Assembly: GCA_019614645.1 (NCBI GenBank)
Contig: JABWDB010000001.1
Coordinates: 7,686,001 to 7,750,000, forward strand
Direction of reading: 5' to 3'
Length of the DNA stretch: 64,000 nucleotides
Origin: Stratiolaelaps scimitus
Taxonomy: Eukaryota; Arthropoda; Arachnida; Mesostigmata; Laelapidae
Shown here: in pieces, positions 13,375-26,755 of the stretch
Layout: each line of letters starts with the position of its first letter
Numbering within the stretch: position 1 is the first letter of the stretch
Notes under the pieces: model-generated
The model's database searches: none
What the model was told of the DNA's origin: nothing
Seen by the model: the letters and a program-made list of their open reading frames with translations, nothing else
Translations under genes and position numbers: made by a program

Positions 13375-14335
13375 TTCTATGGCAGTCTGCAGCCCCGATT
13401 ACCCCGTATGATGTCCACGAAGTCAGTTGCGATTTTTGGCCCAGATTTTCGTTCACCTGCTGAGAAATTCGAATTTTAAGACGAAATCGTCCATGAGTGG
13501 CTCAACGTAGCCGTGTGGCTCGTGGGCTGCTTCTCGGGCCAGCAGCGATCGACTACCCAGAGCAGCAGACAACCCACTCGCTCGTTACGTAGCTTTGCCT
13601 GAGCCGCATAACGCTAATTCAATTCGGGCCCGTTCTGGCATGCAGATTCTTGCTTTAAGTGACTGAAGGGTGTCCGGGTTTTCCTTCTCAAACGTTCTTA
13701 ATGGAAGAAGAGAACGCGACGTATCAAAGATAAGCAGTAAAGCTACTTATAGCCAGCTAGCCCAGCATGGAGCCTAGATGCTATAATTGAGTTACACTTG
13801 CTGCTATATGCCGACGTATTTGCGACTTGACGCGGCCTGGTCGAGTCTTTCACCTCGTGCCATACGAATCCTAGCTATCGGTAAATCCTCGCCCGATGAC
13901 GCCGCACTCACAGTGACATTTCGCCTTGAAGTTCGTACGACTGCACCCTTGAAGCAGCTCAGTTGGCTGATCTCATCGTTGCCATTGAAGTGGTGGGGAT
14001 TTTATTACACTTGATTCGTTATTCGTCCAAACGGGCATAGTGCCCCTTCGCGTTGCTGACGACAAACGTCCTCCGGTCAACTCCGCTCCGTGTATTCCAC
14101 TGAGCGTTTCCAGCCTCGACAACTCGAATGTATCATAGTGGTGCAATTGAAGGTACACCGACCAGAGAACCAATAAGAAGATAGTCACAGAAATATAGAC
14201 AGTGAACGTTTGACAAAAGCAAACGGTCTACGCCATTTTCCACAGCAGAAGACATTCGATCGCATTTGTAGTCTACACTAGTTGAAGGTCGACCTCGTGC
14301 TTACCTTGCATTTCATCGATGTCGTTGTGGTGGTG

Positions 14336-14356
14336 ACGGCGGCGGCGGCGGCGGCG
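14336..14356. repeat. (GGC)6 microsatellite
   Basis: GGC units in an otherwise unremarkable stretch; 13.4-15.2 kb shows no gene. Confidence 0.9.
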
Positions 14357-15239
14357 ATACAGTAAGCCATCCTGCCATCCACTGCCACCCACCACAATGT
14401 CTCTATATTAGGACCTGATATGCCTATCGCATATCAGCTCTCGCTGGGCCAGCAGTTTTGCTGGCATTGTTGTTTCTGCCGACTAGCAAGTGCATAAGAT
14501 CATGCATGTAATGTTGATGCTAATCGGCAATACTTTACTCAGGACACCTGATCACATTTCTACCGATGTTGTATGTACATATAAATATGTTCAATTCCTA
14601 GGATTCTCGATGTTACAATATATATAGAGTATTCGTCGAATTCCGGACGTTACAATACGTAGTTCATTAAATATATTGTTCTATTTCATTCTATTATGCT
14701 TTATAATTGCGGTCGTTTCGGGTGGTTTGGTTTAGCACTAAACACGAGAATCTCGCCTCCGTGTTAGTCCATAGAGGAGAATTACGCCTTAAAATTTAAT
14801 AGGCTATATGGAGTGCACTGTATCCGCGCTCAACGTTTTGCGGTATAATGATGAAGTAGACCATGGACGCTTGTTACGTTGCGTTATTCGCGCGGTTATA
14901 GCTTCAGAATAATAGCACGTATGTCATGTCGTATGTAAAGTCGCTTGACCGCCCTGAACCTTGACGACCTTTGCTGCACCTACTGGTGTTAGCTACTAAG
15001 AATCGTTAATGTTATGCCATCTGCGCAGCTCTGATGCCCATGGAGGATAAGGTTGGGCCAGCTGTAGCAGTTGGGTAAAGGCTGCGACAGAGAAGAGCTG
15101 CTCGAGCGAGCGCGAGCGTACATCCGTGTGTGTGTGTGTCTGATACTATAGAAAGAGAGGACAAGGCGAACCCTCAGGGATTAGTATGAACTCCCTTCTA
15201 ATTCCCTGATTGGCCGACGCCCGGCTGGGATCGTTCGCT

Positions 15240-16650
15240 TGGCCCGATCAACCCGGCCAACGCCGGAACTGGACGTTGCCAGGATCCGGCGGGACCCGTT
15301 CGGACAGCAGACTCCTCCATCTTCTCCTTAGTTGCCTTCCCTCCTGGCTCGCTGCCTTCTCATTCTCGTTCTCTCGGAGGCAACGATAGTGCACCAGCCA
15401 GCCCTTCTTGGGCGGAACTCCCTGCTGTCCAGTCGAATAGAACGAGAACACCACACTCTTCGTCTCACCGTGGTGTCAGGACAGCGGAGGCAGCCGGCAC
15501 CAGATCCTCCCCAGCAGCTGCTAGCTTGCCAGCCATGATGTTGTAGTCCGCAGCACACGCACAGTCAGCTAGCCTGTTAGTTCATTCGCCACGGAGGCGA
15601 CATGTCGCAAAAGAAGCGCCGACAACAGCGGTGGTAGCAGGGGAGGCAATGGCAGCGGAAGATGGCGGGGAGACCAAGGCGGACCGTGAGGCGTTGGACG
15701 AACGGACATACCGTATCGCATCGACGGAAAACGGGACAAGCAGGGTGGGGTCAGTGCTAGCAGCCGGCTGTATGCTGTGTGTGGGCGGATCGAACCGAGT
15801 GTTCGGAGCTCGGAGTGGGCGCGCGAAAAGGGGCGCAAAGAAGCAAAGGAAAGGAAGTAGTAGTAGTGGCGGCAGCAGCAGCAGCAGCGACGGCGGCGAA
15901 AAGCACCACCAGAAGGAAGAACAGAAAGGAAATTCAATCGAGCCAAAGCCCAAAGTCACTCACCTTCCGGTTCCCAATCAGACGCGACGTGAGAGCGGGA
16001 CCGCGGCGCTGGTGAGGAACGAGGACGAGGATGAGGAACGGAGACGACGCCGAGGACGGACCAACCGACGGCGACAGCAGAAGCAGCGGCAGCAAAGTAA
16101 CTCATGAACCGACCGAAGACCACAGACGGCACCGCGTGGGGGATAGCGGGACAGGGAGCACAACTTCTCATCGCTTCTGCTTCGTCTTTCGTTCGGCTTC
16201 TCGCAGCTGACCATCCGCTCTCCATGACGAGGAAAAGAGACGGATAGAGAGAGAGAGAGACGATGACGAGGACGAGGAAAGGCGAAAGACGAGCTGCCTC
16301 TCCCAACGCGGCTTTCCTTTTCCTTTGTAACTCTTCGAGTTTCCTCTCCATACTCCTTTTGTTTTCAACCCCCGACCCCCCAGTGTCCCTGCCGCACGCC
16401 TCTTTCGCTTGCGGTACGCCCACATTTCCCACTTTGGCCTCCATTGGTCATTTCCCAACCAGTGGCCTCTCGTGGAACAGATCTACTTAGATGTTATTGG
16501 GGTGACCGGACGGCCAGCCGAGCGGTCCCGTGGGTTCTGCCTGCCTGACTGCCTGCTGCTTGACGTGTGCGCAGCACTGCGGCTGATTAGCAGCCATGTC
16601 ATAGGGTTGTGCCAAGTTTTCCTGGGAATGTCGACGGAATTAAGCTAGCA
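15240..16650. other. GC-rich block with CAG/GGC and GA/CT runs, no supported gene
   Basis: Frames of 125-160 codons overlap on both strands here. Translations are low-complexity Arg/Ser/Ala/Glu tracts that come straight from the CAG/GGC and GA/CT repeats (for example a (GA)n at 16248-16260). No domain was recognised in any frame. Confidence 0.5.
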
Positions 16651-16928
16651 AGAGGGCGACTCCAGCCGTGGGGTGCAATTGTTTCACGGATCTTCACGGA
16701 CCAGTCGAGGGTAACGGCAGGCACGAAGACCAAATCCGGCCATAGACATCAAGGACACCACTACATATATGATGACATGGTAATTCTGATGATGTAGTCT
16801 ACTGTCCATGCCTCTACGTGTATAGTGCACGTAACACGCGTCAGATCTAATGAGACCCATCCACCCACCCACACACACATACGCGGTCGCAGACACGTAG
16901 ACTAAATGTTATGTTTCATCTGATCTGA

Positions 16929-17234
16929 TCAGCTTCGCACGGCCATGAGAAAGAGGGAATTATGTTTGTCGGGTATTGAGTTGTCCTTGGTCCACATCCT
17001 GGAGGAGATAATGAGCAGGTTACTAGAATCTTCTATCAAATACATTTGCCTATGTATGACATGTTTGGCCACGGACTCCTCGCGTTGCCCCAATATAAGC
17101 TCCTTACGAAAGGGTAATAAAAACGTTCCATCGTCTAATATTATATGAGCCAGATCTTTCACTAACGTGGTAAGCCTTGCTCGCTCGTTCCGTGTTGCGA
17201 CACCCCAGCCAATACACGATAACCAAATCAACAT
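16929..17234 (-). other. Open frame of mixed composition, product unrecognised
   Basis: The 101-codon minus-strand frame has a protein-like, non-repetitive composition (acidic and hydrophobic residues mixed) and lies in DNA that is not GC-rich. I recognise no domain, and no flanking splice sites are decisive. An isolated exon is possible. Confidence 0.18.
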
Positions 17235-17586
17235 CAGTCCTCTTAGCCTTACGTTGTGCCATTTGAGGTGCTATGTGGCCGCGGCGCTTGGTCCTTGCTT
17301 GGAGACGAACGCAATGAACAACGGAATGCTCTGTTTATGCTGTAAAAAGCGAAGTTTTTACTTTTTTTCTGATCACATGAACAAGTATAACCAATAATCG
17401 GTTACACGAGATGATAACTCATTTTAACCCTAACGAGTTCAATATATAATGGGTAATGTATGGAAGTGGTTAGTTGTGTAAAATCTTCCAGCTAACTAGC
17501 ATAATTTGTTTTATTGAAATTCATGGGCAAAATAATAGTAACGAGGATTACATAATGAGTATATATTATTATTGATTTATTTGTGG

Positions 17587-17589
<3 letters not shown>

Positions 17590-17627
<38 letters not shown>

Positions 17628-17630
17628 CGT
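17590..17630. repeat. (AT)n followed by (GT)n microsatellite
   Basis: About fourteen AT units run directly into GT units, next to the 17648-17689 hairpin. Confidence 0.95.
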
Positions 17631-17647
17631 GTACTTAAAATTATTAG

Positions 17648-17689
17648 CACATTATGTATAATACATGCGTATGTATTATACATAATGTG
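17648..17689. repeat. Perfect 19-bp stem, 4-nt loop hairpin
   Basis: CACATTATGTATAATACAT (17648-17666), loop GCGT, then the exact reverse complement (17671-17689). It sits just after a (TA)n/(GT)n microsatellite at 17590-17630. At 42 nt it is too short for a usual microRNA precursor. Confidence 0.9.
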
Positions 17690-18030
17690 ATGCCTTGTCA
17701 CTCAACGCGCACCACTATATTAGTTTACGTCAAGCTGACGTGTACAGACAGCCTCCATTGTTGTCGATTGAATGCCGACCAGGGTCACGAACAGAAAAGC
17801 CACTGCGCCTTGGTCCTGCGGGATCATTGGACTCGAACTAGTACTCCTACGATCTGCGCGGGCTGAAAGAACAGCAGCAGCGGGCAATGCCAGGAATGAA
17901 TCATGTCGCCGGTTGACATCGTTGCTTACCTTCACTATGATCTCTAGCCAGAAGAGGCCGGTAACGTTCGGCGGTTTGTCCGCCTAAGCGAAGGGCAGCC
18001 CGTCCTGGTATTCGCGCTCGTAATTAGCGT

Positions 18031-18050
18031 AGCAGCAGCAGCAGCAGCGG
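18031..18050. repeat. (CAG)n microsatellite
   Basis: About six CAG units followed by CGG. Confidence 0.85.
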
Positions 18051-19005
18051 CAGCTCGTTGAGCTCCGGGATCTCTTTCTCGCGTTGTCCTGCCAACGTAG
18101 CTTACGAGCTCCACCATAGGCTCGTCTCCAACCAGTGGCAAACAGTGGCCGCCAAAGAGGGTTAATAGGATATATTTATATATAGGAGGAATAGGCAGCA
18201 GTAGCAACGGGAGGTACAGGGCAGACCGAATAACGAAACGCCGACCACAATCTATTTGTTTTCCTCTCTGCATCCTTTCCAATCTCTATCTCTGCTTCTC
18301 TCTCTGTCTATCTCTCTGTCTCTCCATTCTTCTCTCGTTCGAGGTCGTTGGCTCGCTGCTGCAGCCGTAACGGCAAGTTCCCTTCGCTCACTGTCGTTCT
18401 GTCCACTACTACAACTTGCTTTGCGCCTACTCGTTCTGCCTTTCTTTTCGGTCTTGCTCACCATGTGAGCCCTCGCTATGTATGTGCGGTAGTCGGGCAC
18501 ACTCGCAGTAACAGCAATAGTAGCAGCAGCAGTGGAAACTGGTAGATGCTTCTTTGTATTGGCCACTGCCTCGATCTGGGTTGGTCTCGGCCAGCTCCGT
18601 GGTTCGTAACTGAAGAGCCCACCGAAGGGTTAATGCGCGGTCCCCAACCGTCGATGGCTTGCGCCTTGCAACCAGCCAAGCGGCCAGCCGTCTTCCATCT
18701 CCCTCGAGAACATGAATGCTGATTTGACGTATAGGGAATTACCTGTCCGGGAATGAGCGGCCGCCCGTCTCCTGGCACCTGCCGTCCGGCTCGCCCGTTA
18801 GCCCGCTCGTGCACTTGTGGTAGCCAGCCGGCCGGTTTGACTGTTCGGGGTAGTCCGTCCGCCGCTGCAAGCCTCCGAGTCCCTATAGAGCACACCAATC
18901 TTGGCAACAAGGGGAACACAAGGCATGGTGGAGGCGCGGAGAAGCGACTACCCTGCGCAAAAACAACTTAATACTATTGACTTAGAACAATAACGAATAA
19001 ATATG

Positions 19006-19026
19006 TATATATATATATATATATAT
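19006..19026. repeat. (TA)n microsatellite
   Basis: About ten TA units. Confidence 0.9.
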
Positions 19027-19769
19027 GAAGCCACCATCGCGACTTGTGGCTGCATCTCTTGTGGCGTCGGCACCTCGCGTCGGACACTTTGCGTGCGGTG
19101 AATACAGGCAGCGCGATCCCCCAGGGCGGTCGATGGCCGTTCGTAGCTTGAAAAACCGAAGGCACACACTGTGACAGACATACGCACATGTGTGTAAGCT
19201 TAACAGCTTTATCGTTAGCCGCCGATGTGAGCAGGCTGTCGAAGAGAACAGTAGCGGTTCTACAACCTGGACGGCCGACGAATCGTGTTTATATCTGCTC
19301 GTATACATTTGCCGACGGATAGGAGTTCGCCCACATACAGGGCGGTGTTGGGTGCCACTACACTCCCAAGCGGGGGCTTGTTAGTAATAGCCGCTAGGGA
19401 AAGCTGTACCGCCCGCCACGAACAGGAGGAGTAAGAAGCGAATAACGAGAAAGGGCGACAAGGCACAGATCGAAACAGCGAATAGCTGCATTGGTAGCCG
19501 GATCAATCAATTGACTGGAGGCTGCCCGCCATCGCCGGAGCTGAGATGGATAACAACGGAGGCCGAGAGGTTCGTTCGTCATTCACCAAACGTAAGGATT
19601 TCCCCCTATTTTTCTGTCATCGCTTTTATTCTTCCTTGGCCCACCACGATAAGTGAAAAGTAAGTAGGAGTTTCGGCATTCCCTCGTTTTACTCGAACTC
19701 CTTCGATTCAAGTTTACGTGTTGTGTGTACGGCTGTATAGGAGTGTCTCTGTATGCGCCTCTCTTTGGG

Positions 19770-19790
19770 TGTCTGTGTGTGTGTGTGTGT
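19770..19790. repeat. (GT)n microsatellite
   Basis: About nine GT units. Confidence 0.85.
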
Positions 19791-21599
19791 TTGTGACTAT
19801 CTGAGGGTATATATCTGGCCGTTGTTCTGATCAGCCTTCGTGCCGGCAAGCAGCCGACTGCCCTTCGTAGCGCCGCGGCTAACACTCGTCCATCCGTCCG
19901 TCGTGTTCCAAGAGGGAAAAGCGGTAGCGAGCCTGCTTTCGTTCGGGCCACGGTGGGCGGCCTGTTCGGGACAGCCCTCCCTACAGCCTGAGCAGGCAGC
20001 TCCTCTTTTCCGGATAAAGTAGAAGATATCGGAATTCGAAACGCAATCTGCACGACTCGCGAAGGCGTCTGCTTGGCAGGACTTTGGCATGGGACGGGAG
20101 GCGGACACCCACATTCACATCCTCACCGATCGGCAGCGGGGCGGGTGTGAAGGCTGGCGGCGACGAGGCTGTGGGAACTCACTGACTACGGAAAGAGGTC
20201 TGGCAGAGCCTGCGAAGCAGCGACACCGATCGAGGCCAGAGCCTCATTGCCGCCTGAGGGTCACAGGTGCACCGATACGAGGGAGTATACCGAGAGGCGA
20301 CTACTTTGAGTTCGCAACGGCGGGCCGTCAACGGTAGCGTTTGGGAGGCGATGCACGTGCGCGCGACATGAAGCTGACTTTTTAGTTGGCGCACCACCTC
20401 GTCCGAACACTCGCACCACACACACACAAGCATGCCCCCCCCCACCACTCCTTCGTTCGTTCGAGCTAACCCTGAACGCCCCCGGTAGGTGTTTCAGAAC
20501 TCGTAGCTCACAGCGCTCGCTAACCCCTCGTGCTTCGTTGGATGTCCGTTACTCGTGTCGCCTTGCTATGTTGTCCTATAGGGCGCGACGATATTACCAA
20601 CTCTGGCCGTCTGGGAGACGGCATACGAAAGAGGAGGCCGCAAGCGACCTGCCTGGCTAGGTCTGAATGAAAGAGAGAGAGAGAGGAGATAGACTAAGCG
20701 AGGCAAGACCTAGGAGATTTTCTTGTCTCCGCGCTGCGCCGTAAGCCGGCACGGTCAGACGGCGATGAGGGGTTTGGGCAGGGCCGTGGCGAGGCGCTTC
20801 CGTCGACCGACATAGCGCAAAGCCAGCCACAGCTGGCCAGCGAAAGGGAGACGCCCAAGACAAAATTAGTGAGCAGCGCCAGCAGCAGCAGCAGAAAAGG
20901 CGGAATCAGGGTTTCGCCAAATCCAATTTGAAAATAAAGGGCTGCAAAATGTAAATTATAGCCGTCGTGGGGCAAAGCAGGCCTGTGTGTCGGCAAGAGT
21001 AACGAATTCACGATTTGTCTGCGTATCGAGCACAGCTGAGATTTGCCTGGGACTGACGAGGTCAAGTGAGAGCTATACGTCATATGCGATATCTGTTTAG
21101 CAGCAGGCCATAAATGACGAATAATGCTGGCTTGCATCGAGATGTTCATATAAAACGGAGAAAGCCTATGGGCATTTATAGTACAGCGCCAAAGCTTCCA
21201 AGGATTTTCGAATCAATAAGCTACACACGCAAAGAGATAATGTATTCCCGAGTCTGGCTGCATTTCCTCAAATCGTCTAAGCAAAACATTGTTAGATTGG
21301 TTTTTCTGAGCGGCAACATAGTGTCCAGACCAGGGAAGGTACTCCGGCCACGCGCGGTATCTCAGACATCGACTGCGAGGAAGAACTGTCTGATTTTTCT
21401 CCCAGAGGCAGACCACCGCTTGCTGCTCAATTTGGTGGCCGTCCTCATCTTGAGTATCAAACGTATCCAAACATGAGAAAGAAGCTTCGCTAAACTCGAG
21501 AAGTGGTTTTTTCATCGGATAAGACTGTGGGGACATATAGCCATATTGGATTCTGGACTTCGGATGGAGTCTTCGGGAGCGGTGATCCTTCCACAGTGA

Positions 21600-21624
21600 A
21601 GAGAGAGAGAGAGAGAGAGAGAGA
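21600..21624. repeat. (GA)12 microsatellite
   Basis: Perfect GA dinucleotide array. Further GA arrays lie at 25698-25728 and 26733-26755, and a CT array at 27719-27739. Confidence 0.95.
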
Positions 21625-24600
21625 CCAGCCGAAGCAACTCTGCGCTTCTTGGTTAACCCCAGCAATGCAGCAGGGGCTCTAGCGGGACAAGTCAATTTTG
21701 TGCAGATGAGCCACCATATGAGAAGCCAATACCTTATGGACGACAGGCCGGGAGCGACGTCTTGGTGCACCAGTCGACCAGTCGGTCAGCGGTCCAGCCT
21801 GCCCGGCTGCGGTTCGGTTTGCCCGCACTGTCAATGCTGGCCAGCTCAGAGTTATGGGTCGGTCCGAAGAAAGGCGCTCGCACCATCACGGCGGAAAAGT
21901 TGGCCGATCTCATTCCCTGCCTGCGCTCTCTCCTCTCGGCGCAGCTACGCTATCTCACTGGCTTCCTCGATCTGGCCCGCGGCCAACAGTTGTCGACGAA
22001 CCAGTCACTAGCCGGCTTGTCTGGGCTCGGGGCATTTGGGGCGAGGATACGAACAGTCGGAGAGAGCCTGGGTAGCTGGCCACTGCTGCCGCTCCCACAA
22101 GGAGAGTCTACAAGGTTCGCGGTTCGGGAACGGAGCAGGCAGAGCAAGAGAAGGACGACGCGAATGACCGGAGAAGCCCGGAGGCAGGGAGTAATTACTG
22201 CACGCAGTCAAGCGAGTGGAAGCCATCGCGGACTGACTGGTCTCCGACTTCGCTTCCCAACCACCACCATCGCTAGCGCATTGCTCTCTCTCTCCCTCTC
22301 TCTCTTTCTTCCTGCAGCATTGGCTTCTCCTGTTGGGTGACGTCTGGGCAGCAACTCGTCGTAATCGCCGCGATCGGTCCGATGCGCGTCACCGCGTCGC
22401 GAATTCCGGACGACGATGTTCCTTCTACCCTTCTTCCTTTGCAATGCAAGCTGCAATGTACGTCCCTTCTTTCTGGCTCCCGATCACTCCCGATCTCTTA
22501 CTCTCGCCATCGCGCTTTAGTGACATTCTCTCCTTTTCTCTTTCTTAACTGTGTTGGCTGGGGAGACCAATGTAAGCTAAGTCAACGAATGGTATAGCAC
22601 TATGGTGTGCCATGGTTGCTGTAGCAGAACTGCACAGCACACGCTGATGGTGTCAGAATCGACAAGGTCGCCCTTCGTCACATGATCCCAAGCCTTGCGT
22701 TCCCTTTATCATCTTCGAGTCGATAGGCGTCTGTGGGCTAGGCACGCCTGTGAATCTACGCCGCCTAAGTCGACGGACCGAGACCAACCGGTGGGAAACA
22801 GTAGCAACAATTGTTCGTTCGCTCACTCTGCGTTAGACGGGTTACATGGTAGTTAGTCAACGCCTAACTAATGATCCCCGCAGTGCGATGTATAATAACA
22901 CCGGATCAGAGCGACTCCCGCGTCTTGCAGCTTGGCCTGCCCCTCTGCCTTAGTTTGGCTTGGACTGTCTCGATTGAACTCGGAGTACCCTTTCGGAGTG
23001 AGGCCTCTGACGCTGACGCCCGCCTACCGCCCGCATCGCCACCGTCGTTCGCATTGTGATGTTTCTTTGATATTCTTTCTTTCCGTCTGACGAAGAAGGA
23101 TCCGAAGAAGACGAAGAAGCAGAAACGACCAAAGCGAATAGCTGTAATGCAGCCGCTATCGCTACCCGCTGGCAGCGTGCATCGTCCCTTGATCGACCAG
23201 CCCGTCTGTCCGTATGTCTAGTGACCGGTAGACAGCCGTTGAGTGGACAGAGGAGCTGCTGCCATAGCGCCCGTACGCTTTGCTGCTTGTAGGCGTTTGG
23301 GTCGTGAAGTGCATTGTGCGCTGCAGCGGCCCTAGCTGTTCTGTTGTCTCGCCCACCGGTTTCTGACGGGTTTCCTGCCTTCTTGCTTGCATCCGTTGGC
23401 TTCATGATACCGTCTCCGGCATTGGTCCTCGGTGGCGGCGGCGGCGGCAGCAGCATTGGCTTGACTACCCTGACTGACTACCAGCCGACTGGACGCACTC
23501 ATTTTACTGGTCGTAAATCCGTTCGCAGCGTGCGCAGCATGCAAACGATTTCCGATGAAGTGTCGACCGGTCGGTCGGCTTGCCGCCCGCAGCGGCCCAT
23601 TGGCCCAAACAGCCGAAGATGTGGACCTAGCGACAGAAGGAACAGCAGTGGTGGCAGCACGGCCGAGCTGCTCTGACTGGTTCCCTTCTTGGCAAGGGGC
23701 GTCAACGTCGGCTAGCGGAGCTGGCGGAATTGCAACTCAGCCGGCCTTCGTGCTTGCTTGTCTACGACCGGGTACGCGCCTCGCCAAACGAATCGGTCGC
23801 TTGGCTTGGCTTTCGGTTTCTCCCAAGCTCTCCCTGCGTTCTCGCACGCCTTTCTTCTCGTTCCCTTTCGCTGCCGCTCCGTCTCGCTGCTCCCCCCGGC
23901 GCTCACATCAGGCCGCACCATCACGCCTAAACCAGTCACATCGAGCTTGAGCAAGCCTGCGTGCCACACCATCGCCGTCGCCGGCACTCGTACACCATAC
24001 GAAGCAGCAGCAGCAGCAGCGGCAGCGGCAGCTGCTTCTGCAGCCAACAGTGCGGACACCGCGCGTGAGCCGACTTCGTTTGCCAGTCGGTTCAGCCCGC
24101 CTGCTGCTACTGCTGCTGGCGGCGCCGCCGCCGCGATTGGCCGGCCCAAGCCATCGTTCGGATCGCCAGTGGCCGGTGTGGCTAGTTCTTCCGTTCCTAG
24201 TCCTTCACTTCTTCCGTTCCGTCACTTTGCGGGCTCTTATTCGTTGCAAGCAAGGAAGCCGGTAGGCAGCCAAGGTAACAGGCAAGCGGTCACGATGTTC
24301 GACCACACACATGACGACACCACGTAGAGCCAGCATTTGCAGCCGGTCAGCTTAGCGGGGCAGCGGTGTTTCTCAATACACATTTCGAGGTGTTTGTGTG
24401 CCTGTAACTGTATGACCATGTGTCTATGTATGTGTGTGTGTGTGACGCGTGTATAGGAGGCACCCTTTTGAGAAGGGCGAGAAGGATGTGTAATGGGATC
24501 CGGATCCTGGCTCCGGATCCAAGAAGTCGGCCGGTCGCTCTTTGGTTGCTTGCTTCGTGGACGGAGATGGGGCGCAGTGACTGAGGCTGGCTGGATAGCA

Positions 24601-25697
24601 GCCACACTTGAACCAGATCGAATAACCTAACCAAACGAAAGAGTGTGGGTCAGCCTGTCGACTCAAGTCGGTCGAGTCGAAACTATCGATGGATGGAGGG
24701 CGACCGACTACGGCCGGCGAGTGACTGCAAAAGCAGCAGCAGCGGCGATCGAAAGCGGAAACCAGAATGGCGCTAAATTTTCAATAGCCGCCCGTCAACC
24801 TCGACACACGGCCTCGCTCGCGAGCGCACAGAAGGAAGACATACGCAGATACAGTAACGTTCCACCGATAGTCACAGTGGTGGCAGCAGCAGCAGTAGCA
24901 ACAGCAGAGCCCGGTGAAGCCGGCACTCGGCAGGCAGCACTCTCTGCCGTTAGCCGCCAATGTCGCTGCCATTCGTAACCTGTAACGTCTTTGGCAAGAT
25001 TTACTCGCCTGTAGCACATCTATATCCAAACGGCAAACGACTGCAACGCGGTCCTGCCCGGCTCGGACCGGTGCTGCACTGCACCGACGGCGACGGCGGC
25101 GTCCGCCGCTGCTGCGTCGAGCGGAAATAGATTGCGCCCTATCCAGATAAGGAACCGAACAGACTCGAGCCAAACCCGTTCGCCTGTCCGCTCTCGCATG
25201 AACTGCCGAGCTGGTACCACTACCGCTTCTGAGTGCTGCAAGTACCTCAATGCCTGTCGACGTTGCAGCAATCGTCGGGTTCTGCCCGGTCGGCGGTGCC
25301 CAGCCCTTCAGCTCGTGTGCACGACGCCGTGCGACGTTCTATCACATAGTCCGCTATCCCCATTTCGTGTCTCCGTTAGGCGATATTGTTGTCGACTCCG
25401 GCAGCACGAAACTAGGCTACCGGTGGCGGTAGCGGAGCCTGCTACTGCTGTAACAACAGCACCAGCAGCAGAAGCACGCGAGGAAAGGCAGATTATGTTG
25501 AAGGACGACGACAGGCCGAAGCTTCATGAGCCTCTCTCGTCCGCCACCTGCAGCGCATGCTCAATGAGCGGAGCATGCAGCCAATGGAAACCCCGCTAAG
25601 CATAGACGAGGCCTGCCGAGGCGTTGCCTCTAGCCATACTATAGCCGCAATGTATATACGTAAACAAGCCTAAAGACGCAAAGAACGGAAAAATACG

Positions 25698-25728
25698 AAA
25701 GAGAGAGAGAGAGAGATAGAGAGAGAGG
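25698..25728. repeat. (GA)n microsatellite with one interruption
   Basis: GA array broken once by TA. Confidence 0.9.
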
Positions 25729-26732
25729 GGGTAAAAGAGATACAGAGGTCACGAATAAGCGTCCTGGCACGCTTTCGTGAAGTCGAATACTCCAGCGCCA
25801 ACTCAGTGTGGACTATTCGATTTCGACCCAATGATAGGTATTCTGAGCGTGGCTTCGAAAATAGTGTGAAGTAGCAGCCCTCAAATCGTACCCCCACCGA
25901 GGCATCGCCTACCATCATGTACAATGACTGTCGCCATTGTATATGCCTGAGCAGGTAATCGTATATGTGGCCAATCAGCCAGCTCAATTCAAGTCGCAAA
26001 GACGAAACACGCAACAAAAGCGATACGGAACACTCCTGTTGCAAATGCTGCTTTTCTTTCTGCTTCGATTTAGTCTGATATGACATAGGCGCTGTGCCGT
26101 GTGGCCGCACAGATTCGATCGATGTACGTCTCTGTTTACAGTTTTCACGGAGCCTCGCATTGACTATTGGACGTCCATTAGATCCGACCACGGCGACCAC
26201 ATGAATCCGTGTCGCAGGTGCTTATTTAAGTTTCAAGTATTGTACAAGAGCTTTCGATGCATAGGAACAGGTGACGAATTGATCCATTTAGTTCACTTTC
26301 GTTTCTGTTTCAAAGAAAAATGCCAGTGGAGGTATAAAGGGATTTTCAAATAGAGAAAAAAGTGAGAGAGAGAGAGAGAACGCGTAGGGGAGAGGTAGAC
26401 AGACGAGAGTCGAATGGCGGCGGCGGCGATGGCGACGACGAAGAGGTAGATTCAGCTAGGTATAGTGTACATACATATAAAGTCAAATGAGGCGGTGCAC
26501 ACTTGGGCAGCTCGATGAGGTAGGCGACGAAGTCAACCGTCTCCAATGCAACGAGCCGAATGCGGATGTCTCTTTAGCACGCCACCCTCTCGTTGTTCGC
26601 CGGCCAGGTGAACGCGCTCGCCGCAGCCAGCGTCATCACCTTAGAGCAACCTCGCTTACATCATACTTTTCAAATACGATGTCGAAGGGCGTTCGTACCT
26701 CACGAGGAACCCAGAGAGAGAGGGAGCCACGG

Positions 26733-26755
26733 AGAGAGAGAGAGAGAGAGAGAGA
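26733..26755. repeat. (GA)n microsatellite
   Basis: About eleven GA units after a GAGAGAGGGAG-rich lead-in. Confidence 0.9.

Noticed and set aside
23758..24327. 189-codon plus-strand frame with an 11-residue alanine run
   Set aside because: The alanine run comes from a (CAG/GCG) array, the rest is low-complexity, and overlapping frames are open on both strands. Not supportable as a gene.
24494..24522. Cluster of GGATCC palindromes
   Set aside because: Three short copies of a 6-bp palindrome in 29 bp. No longer structure and no known function.
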